64,000 nucleotides of DNA. It comes from Ursus arctos (Eukaryota; Chordata; Mammalia; Carnivora; Ursidae). Below are positions 1-11,041 of the stretch, one piece after another. The notes beneath the pieces were generated by a model. It saw only the letters and a program-made list of their open reading frames with translations. It did not search any database and was not told the origin of the DNA. The position numbers were made by a program, and so were the translations under genes. The stretch lies in the NCBI RefSeq assembly GCF_023065955.2, contig NW_026622930.1, forward strand, positions 24,033,449 through 24,097,448, given 5' to 3'. The stretch's first letter is position 1. Each line of letters opens with the position of its first letter.

Positions 1-424
1 ATATTATATAGCCCTGAAAATGAATAAACTTACCTACAACAACATACTTGAGTCTTTCAAACATAATGCCAAGTGAAAGAAGCTAGTCTTGAAATGTTCT
101 GCATTATTTCTCTTTAATAGAGTTCAGGCAGAATAAAGTAACACTATTTAGGAATGCATATTTAAATGGCCCAACTATAAAGAAAAACAAGGACAAAACT
201 TGACCCTAAGTTAGGACGACGGTTATGGAGGAAAGGAGCAAGTAATGATTGGGAGGGTCATGAATGGGGCTTGTAAAGTGCTAGGAATGATCTGTGTCTC
301 GGCCTAGGTAGTAGTTAATATAGGTGTTTGCTTTTGATAATTTATTGAGCTGCACATTTTTGTGTACTTTTCTGTAGGTGTGTTATATTTCACAATATAG
401 ATTTGAAAAGGAATCAGTGTATAA

Positions 425-690
425 TATAGTTATTAAGAGTGCTAGCTTTGAACTTGGACTGGCTGAACTCACATCACTTCTGTTCCTATTTGCTGGTCAT
501 CTTGGGCAAGTTACTTGGTTTTGCTGAGCCTCAATTTCTTGAATGATAAAAAGGAAGTAACTGTAGTATCAACTTCAATGGTTATGCAATTGAGTGAGAT
601 TCAGTGAGGAATCAAAAAGATGATGACTACAAAATGCTCAGAAAGTAACTGACATATAGTAAGGATCACTAAGGATAACTAGGTGTTGGC
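425..690 (+). repeat. MIR fragment
   Basis: Degenerate but collinear with the MIR consensus: AAGAGTGCTAGCTTTG, then CTTGGGCAAGTTACTTGG, GCCTCAATTTCTTGAATGAT, and an end with GACATATAGTAAGGATC. Confidence 0.6.
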
Positions 691-1027
691 TATAATAATG
701 AAGATGATCAGAATGAAGATAGGATATCTGACTACTTCAAGTTCAGATTTTTGGATCCAAGCAAATGCTATCTAGGTCTTAGAACTCTAATCAAGAGTTA
801 GAACTCTCTAATCAAGAGTTCTTGATTACAAGCAATAGAAACTAATTTTGGCTGCTTTGAGCAGAAAATGGATGACTGGAAGAATATAGGAGGCTCACCA
901 CATTGTTGGAAGGCTGGGGAATAGGCTGGTCTAGAGGCTAAGCAGCAAGAACAATTTGGTGAGGGCTGTTTGGCTACCGCTAGATGAATTCTCTCCCTCC
1001 GTTGTGCCACTGCTATTTCCAGTTCTT

Positions 1028-1222
1028 TTTTTTTTTTTTAAAGATTTTATTTATTTATTTGACAGAGATAGCCAGCGAGAGATAGAACACAAGCAGGGGG
1101 AGTGGGAGAGGAAGAAGCAGGCTCCTAGCGGAGAAGCCTGATGTGGGGCTTGATCCCAGAACGCTGGGATCACACCCTGAGCCAAAGGCAGAAGCTTAAC
1201 GACTGCGCCACCTAGGCGCCCC
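1028..1222 (-). mobile_element. CAN SINE (SINEC)
   Basis: Poly-T, then AAGATTTTATTTATTTATTT, and GGCGCC near the right end. Flanked by the duplication GCTATTTCCAGTTCTT at 1012-1027 and 1223-1238. Confidence 0.92.
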
Positions 1223-2950
1223 GCTATTTCCAGTTCTTGGTGGGAATATTTTAGGTCATGTGCCTGGTCCCTAACTTCCCGGGTTTAGAAAAAGAAGGAT
1301 CTTCCATTCTGACTTCCATTGTGTACTGTTTACAAAGTCAGTCCCCTCCAGGAGAAGGTTGAGTATGTGAAAGCCTCAAGATCCACAGGTGACTGCTACA
1401 TCCAGGGTCCTGAAAGAACCGGCAATTGTAATTGTGTGTAGCAAGTTCAGTGCTATCTTTGAGGACTGTCAGGGACTAGAAATGAACCTATGTATCAATT
1501 ACCCAAAGAGGAAAAGAGATTAGAATCCAGAATCTGTAGACCATTAAACTTGATGCAGCTTCTCAGCAAAGTTCTAGAATATGTCACAGATGGTTTGTGA
1601 CCATTTAGTAAGGAAATAAACACGGCCAGCACAGGCATCCTAAAAACAAACTTGACCACCTAATGATTTTCTTATTGAGTTCTCTCTACTCTGTCTCTGT
1701 TATCACTTACTAGATCCTCATTATTTCTCATGTGAACTTTGCCAAGGCCTCCTATCAGATCGGGTAAGATCCATCTTACCATCAGCTGCTATAGAATCCT
1801 ACCAAAAAATACAAATTTGACCATGTCATTTCCTAGCTTAAATTTAAGCCGAAAATTCTTGGTCATCTGGGGGATAAAGGTCCTTCTCAGTCTTCCCTGC
1901 TAGACGAAAGCTTCATGAGGCCAGAACTCTGTCTGCTTTCGTGCATCATCTCCAGTATCTAGTGTGGGGCCAGGCGCTTGTTAGGAATTCGTTCGGTATT
2001 GAGTTAAATTGATGGGACATGTGTCTCTTGGCTCAGGTCTCTGCACACATTGAACTTGCTATACACACTGAACAGCCTTGGCGTTTTGTTTTACTAATGT
2101 TTATTTTTTTATTTCTGTGAAGTGTTTCTAAGTATTTCCTTTTATTTTTTTGTGTACAATACAGTATTGTTAATTATTGGCACAATATTATACAGGAGAT
2201 CTCTAGAACGTATTCAGCCTATGTAATTTAGACTTTACACCCGATGATTAGCAACTCCCCATTTTCCTCTCCCCACAGGGCCTGACAAACATCATTGTAC
2301 TCTCAGATTTTCGATACCTCCACAAGTGGAATTGTGCAACATCTGTCCTTCTGTGGCTGGCTTATTTCATTTAGAACATTTCATAATGTTCTCAAGGTTC
2401 ATGCATGTTACCACATGTTGCAGGATTTCCTTCTCTTAAAAAATATTATAGTATTCCATTGTATGTATCTACCACTTTTTTTTTTTAATCCATTCATCTG
2501 TCATTGGACAGTTAGGTTGTTATCACATCTTGGCTATTGTGACTAGTGCTGCACTGAAGCATTGGAGTGCTAATATCTCTTTGAGATCCTGATTTAAATT
2601 CTTTTGGATAAATACCTGGAAATGGGATTGGTAGATGATATAATAATTCTATTTTTAATTTTTTGAGGAATCTTTATACTGTTTTCCATAGTGGCTATAC
2701 CATTTCACATTCTCTTGTAAGTGCAAGGGTTCCAGTTTCTGCACATCCTCTGCAATACTTGTCTGTTGTTGTTGTTATTGTTTTGATAATAGCCATCCTA
2801 CCAGTGTAAGATGATATCCCATTTTTGTGGTTTTGATTTGCATTTCCTGATGATTGGTAATGTTGAACATCTTTTCCTATTCTTGTTGGCCATTTGGATA
2901 TCTTCTTTGGAGAAATGTATATTCCAGTGTTAAGCTCATTTTTATTTACT

Positions 2951-3140
2951 TTTTTAAAGATTTTAATGTATTTATTTGACAGAGAGAGAGAGCACACAAG
3001 CAGGGGGAGCAGCAGAGGGAGAGGGAGAAGCAGGCTTCCTGCCAAGGAAGGAGCCTGATGCGGGGCTTGATCCCAGGACCCTAGGATCATGACCTGAGCT
3101 GAAGGCAGTTGCTTAACCGACTAAGCCACCCAGGAGCCCC
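2951..3140 (-). mobile_element. CAN SINE nested in L1
   Basis: TTTTTAAAGATTTTAATG at the left through CACCCAGGAGCCCC at the right; interrupts the L1 3' region. Confidence 0.88.
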
Positions 3141-3477
3141 AAGTCTTAAGCCCAGTTTTACATCGGGTTATTGGATTGTTATGCTATTGAGTTGTGGGAG
3201 TTTTAAATTTATTTAGGAAATTAACCTTTTTTCAGGTATATGGTTGGCAAAGATTTTTTCTCACTTCATATGTTGTCTTTTCACTCTGTCGATTGTTTCC
3301 TTTGCTATGCAGAAGCTTTTCTGTTTGATGTAGTCCCACTTATCTCTTTTGGCTTTTGTTACTTGTGCTTTAGTGTCATATCCATAAAATTATGAAGCTT
3401 TGTCATGAGACCAATGTCATGAAGATTTTCCCCTATGTTTTCTTCTAGGAGTTTTATAGTTTAGGCCTCATGTTTTT

Positions 3478-3680
3478 TTTTTTTTTTTTTTTAAGATTTT
3501 GTTTATTTATTTGACAGAGATAGAGACAGCCAGCGAGAGAGGGAACACAAGCAGGGGGAGTGGGAGAGGAAGAAGCAGGCTCCTAGCAGAGGAGCCTGAT
3601 GTGGGGCTCGATCCCATAATGCCGGGATCACGCCCTGAGCCGAAGGCAGACGCTTAACCGCTGTGCCACCCAGGCGCCCC
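3478..3680 (-). mobile_element. CAN SINE nested in L1
   Basis: Complete element with poly-T; flanking duplication TAGGCCTCATGTTTTT (3462) / TAGGCCTCACGTTTTT (3681). Confidence 0.92.
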
Positions 3681-3989
3681 TAGGCCTCACGTTTTTAATC
3701 CATTTTGAGTTGATTTTTGTATGGTGTGAGATAAGGGTCCAGTTTCATTCCTTTGCATGTGGGTATCCAGTTTTTCCAACACAATTTGTTGAAGAGACTG
3801 TCCTTTCCCGGTTGTGTATTGTTGGCACCCTTTTTGAAGATCAGTTGACCATATATGTATAGATTGATTTCGAGACTCTTACTCTGTTTCATTGATCTAT
3901 ACGTGTCTTTATGCCATACTCTCTTAATTTCTGTAGCTTTGTAATATATTTTGAAACAGGGAAGTATGATATCTCCAGTTTTGTTCAAC

Positions 3990-4196
3990 TTTCTTTTTTT
4001 TTGAAGATTTTATTTATTTATTTGAAAGAAGGGGAGGGAGAGACAGAGCATGAACAGGGAGAAGGGGAGGGGCAAAGAGAGAAGCAGACTCCCTGTTGAG
4101 CAGAGAGCTTACGTGGGGCTCCATTCCAGGACCCTGGGATCATGACCTGAGCTGAAGGCAGCCGCTTAACCACCGATTAAGCCACGCAGACACCTC
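3990..4196 (-). mobile_element. CAN SINE
   Basis: Poly-T then GAAGATTTTATTTATTTATT and a GGGAGAAGGGGAGGGGC body; sits at the left edge of the recognisable L1 ORF2. Confidence 0.85.
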
Positions 4197-4687
4197 TAAT
4201 ATGGACATTTTAACTGTGTGAACATGGGATGTCATTCCATTTTTTTGTCTTCATTAATTTTTTCATCAGTCTTCTATAGATATGCCATGGTGCTTTTTTG
4301 TGTATTTGCTTTTGCTCATTTAATCCTCTCTGCCTGCAGTGCCCTTTTTCAATGCCCTTGCCTGTGGCCAAGCCCTACTCGCTCTTTAAGATAGCATAAT
4401 TGCCATGTCTTTCAGGAAAAGTCCTTTGATCACCTTTCTTCCCTAAATTAGTTAAATACCCGCTGTGTTCCTGTGATATCAAGGGCATAATTCTATTCTA
4501 AATAACAACACATTTGTATTACCATTGTCTATGAGTTTCTCTTCTCTGTAGACTGAGCTCTTTAAGGGCACAAGTCATGTCTAATGTAACTATATTCCCT
4601 GGATGAAATATGGTGCTTGGCACACAGCAGGGACCCAGTAAAGGTCTGTTGAATGTATTGGGCAAAGCCAACAGCTAATGGTTCTCT

Positions 4688-4870
4688 TTTAAAAATTTAA
4701 TTTAATTCATTTGAGAGAGAGAATGAGCAGGGCTGGTGGGGGCAGAGGGGGAATGAGAAGCAGACTTCCTCTTGAGCTGGGAGTCCAATGTGGAGCTTGA
4801 TCTCACGACCCTGAAATCATGACCTGAGCCAAAGGCAGACACTTAACCCACTGAGCCACCCAGGTGCCCC
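4688..4870 (-). mobile_element. CAN SINE, diverged
   Basis: ATTTAATTTAATTCATTTGA through CACCCAGGTGCCCC, in antisense; more diverged than its neighbours. Confidence 0.85.
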
Positions 4871-6610
4871 TCATGGTTCCGATTTTGATGTGGTTGCTGT
4901 ATATACCTTTTCTCATCAGAAAGAACCAGGACTCTTTAGAGAAATGACTGGGGCAGAGCATTTATAAGATGAGCTTGACTATAAGCAAGACTACTCGGGC
5001 ACAGGAACCAACTCTAAAGAGCTCCCAATGGCCAAAACTAGGAAAACTTGAAACACATAAAACATGTTAAAAACTGCATGTTTCTAACAATACTTTACAA
5101 AACCCCCAAATCATTATATGGAGATTGCTATGATTCTTAGTATTCTGATAATTAGGGAAGACTCAATCTTTTATCCTGCCTTTTATGAGTAATACTTCAG
5201 AGTAACCAAATGGTTAATGGGGAGGAGATATTTTTTTAATAGAAGAATTCTAACTAATAAATGTAGAAGGTGCTAGAATTATGAAAATCATTTTCTAGTC
5301 TCTAATGAAATGATGGATCTATTTTAGTCAATGATCATGAATGGCTACTAAAGCCATTAGGTGAAATAAGGCTGAAAACTTGAACCCACTCACCAATCTT
5401 TACATCATTAAAGTTGTGATGAGCATATATTTTGTACTTCCTGGTGTGATCCAATAGGAATTTCACGTGCCATGTCTGGAGTATTCTTGTGAGATCAAAA
5501 CTGAACCTGAATCTATATCTGTAGGTCAGCACTGTCCAAAAGAATTTTCTTTGATGATGAAAATGTTTCTGTGCCATCCAGTACCCACTAGCTTCCTGTG
5601 GCTATTGAGTACTTGAAATGTGGCTAATAAGACCGGGAGATTGAATTTTAATTTTTATTTAATTTTAATTAATTTAAATTGAGCTACAGGCTAGTGGCTA
5701 CTGTATTAGACAGCACAGCTCTAGATCTAAGATCAATTTACAGGTAATACAGTGAACAGAAGAAGGATGAAATCGTGAAAATTCAGTCAGCCAGATTCAG
5801 AATGTGGGAAAATCTACAGGTCACATGACTTTGCATTTCAACAAATATATTGTATGAAAAACAATGGGGTGAGGAATGATATAGATTAAGAGACCTAAAA
5901 TACATATAAACTAAATTTAGTGTGTGAACCTTATTTGGATCCTGATTTCAAACAAACTGGTTGTTAGAAAAAAATCTGAGACAATTGGAGGCATTTGAAT
6001 GTGGATTGGGTATTAAATGATACTAAGGAATTGCCAATTTTGCAGGAACAATAATGGTACCATACCTGTATTGAAAGTCTTTTTCTTTAGAGATGTATTC
6101 TAAATGAATATAATAAAGTCTTCACTTTGCTTTAAATAATCTGTGTGTATGGTGGTGGGGCAGGAAGGTAGGGGACAAAAGAAACAAGATGTAAAATGTT
6201 GAGAAAATAATGAGTCCATGAATCTCTATTCCACTGTTCTCTAATTTTGTGCCTATTTAAAATTTTCTAAAATAAAGAAGTTTTAACTAGAATTTAAATA
6301 AAAATTTGAAAAAGAAAATAAAGAAGTTTTTACAAAGCAGTAATATACCTAAAATATATAAAGAATGACAAAGGAATAATTTACTCAGAATTCGGAATAC
6401 GGGTGATATGATTGGGAAGGGGCATTAGACAGAGGACTTCTGAAGTACGAATAATTACCTCATTACTGACTAAGAAGGTATTGGTATTAACATTTTTAGT
6501 TTTGTGTCTCCTTCTCATGCCATCTGCAAAATATGTATTTTTCAATAAAAAGTAGAAAGCAAGCAAGCTTACTGTTAGGACATGAAGAAATCTTACAGAA
6601 TCCAATTGCA

Positions 6611-6804
6611 GGGGCGCCTGGGTGGCTCAGTCGTTAAGCGTCTGATTCAGCTCAGGGCGTGATCCCGGTGTTCTGGGATCGAGCCCCGCATCAGGTTCCT
6701 CTGCTGGGAGCCTGCTTCTTCCTCTCCCACTCCCCCTGCTTGTGTTCCCTCTCTCGCTGGCTCTCTCTGTCAAATAAATAAATATAGTCTTAAAAAAAAA
6801 AAAA
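6611..6804 (+). mobile_element. CAN SINE, young
   Basis: GGGGCGCCTGGGTGGCTCAG start and a poly-A end. Perfect duplication AGAATCCAATTGCA at 6597-6610 and 6805-6818. Confidence 0.95.
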
Positions 6805-7429
6805 AAGAATCCAATTGCAGGAAGCACTGATGGACGTTATGGGAATTAGAGAGTGGTCAGGTAGACTCTCTGTGTCTCTTTTCCTCCTGGACCTCAAGGT
6901 CCCTTGTTTCTACTTCTCTTTGCGTGAATGATCGTTTTCCTGTCTCTGACAGTGGTCTTCAGTGCTTAGTCATCTGCTTTTACTTGGCCTGTGAAGGCTT
7001 CTCCCAAATGGCAGGCTCTGTCCCTGATTGAAACTCTTCACAGTCTGCTTCGGCCTGTGGTACCAACCTCAGATTTTGGGGAAGAGAATTGGACTGACTT
7101 TGGGGCAGTTATTCACCCAAAACCAATAAGCATGGCCAGCATGGTAGACCCCGGTCACCAGGACTGCCCTTTTAAGGCTGTGAACAGGGGACGTTCTTAA
7201 AGGGTTGTAGACATCTCTAATATAAAATCATCATTTATGACAGTGAAAGATTTGAAACAAACTCCAGCTCTAACAATAGAAACTTTAGGATTGGTTGAAG
7301 AAATTTTAGTATAGACTATTGGATAATATACAGCCATTTAAAATTATGATATAGTACCATTTCTATTGACCCTGAAAAATGAATAATGTTCAATAACATT
7401 TCGTGCATGTCCTTTCAGAAATATAACAA

Positions 7430-7432
<3 letters not shown>

Positions 7433-7468
<36 letters not shown>
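7433..7468 (+). repeat. (TG)n microsatellite
   Basis: About 18 uninterrupted TG units. Confidence 0.95.
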
Positions 7469-7469
<1 letters not shown>

Positions 7470-7499
7470 ATGTGTAGATTTGAGCCCTAGAATGAGTGG

Positions 7500-7680
7500 A
7501 AACTCTGAAACATTAATGGAATAATTAATGAAAAGCTGTATGTTAGAGAACCTTGAGCTAGTTGGTATTGTAGTCCCAACTGATCAACTCATGGTACATT
7601 ATTTTCTAGGAGAACTATGGTCTTCATGCCCCACACAAAATTAATGACTGGAGATAGGGGGCAAAATATATAAACATATA
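7500..7680 (+). repeat. Unidentified interspersed repeat, copy A
   Basis: Aligns collinearly with 11544-11715. Shared blocks include GGAATAATTAATGAAAA, then TTGTAGTCC/TTATAGTCC, and GGTCTTCATGCC/GGTCTCCATGCC. Family not recognised. Confidence 0.7.
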
Positions 7681-7750
7681 GATATATATACATCTCTTTT
7701 CTCCCCCCATATATGTATAAGTATATTTATAAATATATAAATATATTCTC

Positions 7751-7941
7751 TTTTTTTTTAAGATTTTATTTATTTATGTGACAGAGAGACAGCCAGCGAG
7801 AGAGGGAACACAGCAGGGGAGTGGGAGAGGAAGAAGCAGGCTCATAGCGGGGGAGCCCGATGTGGGACTCGATCCCAGAACGGCAGGATCACGCCCTGAG
7901 CCGAAGGCAGACGCTTAACAACTGCGCTACCCAGGCGCCCC
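7751..7941 (-). mobile_element. CAN SINE
   Basis: Poly-T, AAGATTTTATTTATTTATGT, and CCCAGGCGCCCC at the right end. Confidence 0.92.
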
Positions 7942-8369
7942 TATAAATATATTTCTGAAAGGATATGCACCAAAATGTTAACAGAGGTTATCTTTGGCTA
8001 ATGGGATTGTGGTTGATAACATTGTTTTTTTTGTTTCTTTTTGCTCATTTTTCTACACTGAATAATGGATTATTTGTATATTAAAGTCTAGAAGGGTAAA
8101 TGTAAAATGTTTTCTTATCTGTATTCATTCTACAATGAGCAAAGCATGCATTACTGTAATTTCAAGAAGTTAATTTGAAATAAATAATATAGATATGCAA
8201 AGTCCTGCATTAAAGTTAAAAAGTCAATTATTTTCCAAAAATCTGTTTCAAAAATAGAGCATAGGTGAGACTGGGCTTGAAGTAGTTTATTTTTATATGC
8301 CCTGGAGATCTTGATTGACTTATTTAGGCTAACAGGATAAGTCTGCAGTTAAATCTAGTGCCCAAACCA

Positions 8370-8600
8370 AGAAACAGACTCTTGACTATAGAGAACAAGC
8401 TGATGGTTACCAGAGGGGAGGTGGGTGGGTGGGGGATGAGTTAAATAGGTGATGGGGATCAAGGAGGGCACTTGTGATGAGCCCTGGGTGAGTTACGAAA
8501 GTGTTGAATCACTATATTGTACACCTGAAACTAATATTACATTGTATGTTAACTAACTAGCATTTAAATGAAAACTTAAGAAAAAAGAAAACATAAGAAA
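8370..8600 (+). mobile_element. Carnivore L1 3' end
   Basis: AAACAGACTCTTGACTATAG, GATGGTTACCAGAGGGGAGG and CACTATATTGTACACCTGAA, ending A-rich; the typical terminal 3' UTR of canid/ursid L1. Confidence 0.75.
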
Positions 8601-10329
8601 ACAAACACAAAATCTGGTGCTCCGTTAGAGTATTAGATCAAGAAATATTGTGTCCTTATTAAGAGTTTATAGTCTCAGTGTACTCTTCATGAATTAGAAC
8701 ACATCTGGAAAAGTCCATTTTAGCTCCTTAGTTCAAATGGAACAGAGAGGAGCAACAAAAGGAGGCCAGTGTGGTCAGAGGTCACCTGACGGATGATGGA
8801 GAGACCTGGAGATGGTCAGCCTGAGGAGGAACTTGCGGGAAAGGTGATAGCAGGCTGTAAATATTTGAAAGGGTATTGTGGGGAGGGATTTAAGAGAGAG
8901 GTTATTAGGAAGGAGATTCTACTCAGGTCAACATAGGGAAGAACTTTGTGTTCCCATTATCTCTTGGTCAAAGGGCCTCTTCGCAAAGTAGCAGAGACTG
9001 GGGGAACATCTGACAATTATCTGAGACTCAGTTTCTTTGTGGGGAGGTGTGAAGAAAGCTTCGTCCTCCTGAGTTTCTCCTTTACTCTCACACGACTCCC
9101 GTTCACAGCACTTCTGACAGCAGGTGGGTTTTCCCCTCACACCAAGCAATTCTGTGATGGTGTGTCTGGGTGTTCTACAATTTAACTGAATTACGACGCT
9201 CTACCTGGAGACAGTGTCAGATCCCACAGGTGAAGGGCTTTGTCCCATGAGACTGTCACGCACCCCCCCCCCCAACTTCAGATGCCAATATCAAGCAGTA
9301 GGTCCCAGGTTACCCATAACTGCTGTCTGACTTGACTATAAAGTGGAGATTCCCATGACCTCCTCCTTCTTGAATTTGATTTCCTAGAGCAACTCAGAGA
9401 ACTCAGGGAAATACTTGCATTTACCAGTTAATTAAAGGATATGAGAAAGGATACAGATGAATGGTCAGATGAAGAGACACAGAGGGCAAGGTTTGGGAGG
9501 GTCCTAAGCTCAGGAGCTTCTGTTCCCTTGGCGTTGGGGTATGTCACCCTCCCAGTATATGGATGTGTTCACCAACCTAGAAGCTCTCCAAACTCTGTAC
9601 TTTGGGGATTTTTATGGAGGTTTTATGACATCAGTGTGATCAGTCATTAACTTCATGTCCAGCCCCACTCCCCTCTCTGGAGAATGGGGGTAGGGCTGAC
9701 AATTCCAAGCCTCTGATCGTGGCTTGGTCTTTCTGGTAAGCAGTCCCCATCCAGGAGCCCACCCAGAATCACCTCTTTGGAACAAAGGACACTTCTATCA
9801 CTTCTATCACCAAAGAAGGTCCAAGGGATTTATGAACTCTGTGTCAGGAACCAGAGTCGAAGACCAAGCATTAGAACAAAACATGCTCATAGTGTTTTTT
9901 TCATTAGGAAATCATCAGGATTTTTAGAGTTCTGTGCCAGGAACTGGGGGCAGAGACTGATGTATGTATTTTCTGTATCGTCACAAGAGGAAAATTGGGT
10001 GGCATAAGCTCTAAGGTTTTTCTTTCTACCTATGAGAGTGTGAGCTGATGAAAAGAAAAATAAATCTTTTCACGGATAAAAAAAGTGAGACTAGATTTAA
10101 GTTGGATCACAAATATTTGCCCATCATTTGTACTTTTATGTTGCTACCAAACTGACATTTTGCAGTATTTGAGGTTTACTTCATTTAAGTTGTATTTCGT
10201 ACTGAGAAGTGGACTTTGGGCTTCAGTTTCTTGTGATCGTAACCAGAGGAGGTCCAGCCAGGGCCTATCTAAATACACTATGCTTTTCTGAGTGCTCAAG
10301 GGAAGGCTAGATCAATAAACCATAAAGCT

Positions 10330-10420
10330 TAGTAGCACGTAAAGGTTAGGCGCATGACTGCCTGGGTTTGAATCCTCTCTCTGTGCCTTAGTGTCCTTTC
10401 CTGCAAAATGGCAAACATAC
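10330..10420 (+). repeat. Possible MIR fragment
   Basis: GACTGCCTGGGTTTGAATCC then TCTGTGCCTTAGTGTCC and CAAAATGG follow the MIR core order. Confidence 0.45.
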
Positions 10421-10959
10421 TGGCCAAAGGCTTGTTGTGAGCTTGGGAACATGGCCTTCATTATGCATTTCACCTGGATACTCCTTGAAGCTACCTACCA
10501 GTTCTCCAATAAGTCACTGGTGAATGAGCGAGTGAAAGAAATTACAAAAATCCTTTCCTCTACCTACAGTGATGGGAGCTTACTGAACGTAGACGTGACA
10601 CTCCACCCTGTGACGCTGGATTTCAGTACATTTCATCCTAAGTCTCACTCTGCCTTTTATGTTTTGCCTAATTTAACCATATACTTCCTGAGAAATGTGA
10701 TTCTTGAACTGGAATGAATTTTGTAGGGGCTTGTTTTGGAAAGGAATGTATTTTTGTCATGAGTGCGTTATGCTGGTCTGAGAATACTTGGATGTGAGAC
10801 TTGAATAACTTATGCACTGGACCTCTCAGAGGTGGATGCCCAGACTATTTTTGGAAAGAGAAAGATGGTTGAAACTACCAGATTTTTTTTTTAAGATACA
10901 AAATAATAATGATTGTGTTCTCTCTCAAATACTGAATTTTTCTTTCCATGATTTTCTAG

Positions 10960-11041
10960 AGAATGAAGATCTAGAAAACACCAAAGTCACCTCTGTAGTG
11001 GCTTCTGCCTCTAATCCGGAACCCAGTTCCTCACCTTACAG
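10960..11041 (+). CDS. TMED8: TMED8 coding exon 2 (first in window)
   Basis: An acceptor TTTTCTAG precedes 10960 and the donor GTACGG follows 11041. It encodes [20 protein letters not shown] then PSSSPY plus a split Arg codon. This Ser/Pro-rich, low-complexity stretch is typical of the TMED8 N-terminus. The reading frame joins the next exon only if that exon starts at 15578. The neighbouring TAGAG allows a start at 10960 or 10962 with the same frame. Confidence 0.75.

Larger units (their letters stand above)
2110..3990 (-). mobile_element. Degenerate L1 3' portion (ORF2 C-terminal part and 3' UTR)
   Basis: Antisense L1M-type sequence. The 3' UTR lies near 2160-2560. Decayed ORF2 pieces follow toward higher coordinates: KDSLFNKLCWKNW and MKLDPYLTPYKNQL are readable on the minus strand at 3695-3988. 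It is broken by stops and frameshifts and by SINEs at 2951-3140 and 3478-3680, so it is inactive. Confidence 0.85.
7225..8110 (+). mobile_element. L1M-like 3' fragments, interrupted
   Basis: 7236-7400 resembles the L1M 3' end (AACAATAGAAAC, GGATTGGTTGAAGAAATT, ACAGCCATTTAAAATTATG). 7970-8110 resembles its terminal part. A (TG)n, another repeat copy and a SINE lie between them. Confidence 0.5.
1..10959 (+). other. TMED8: TMED8 intron 1 (inferred), AT-rich and repeat-laden
   Basis: No CpG island or plausible first exon is present, so the TMED8 start must lie further left. Contents are SINEs, L1 pieces and a MIR, listed separately. I see nothing identifiable at 4900-6590 (a few AT-rich stretches) or 8600-10320. 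Confidence 0.6.

Noticed and set aside
3695..3988. 97-codon minus-strand open frame as a gene
   Set aside because: It is a surviving piece of L1 ORF2 in a degenerate element.
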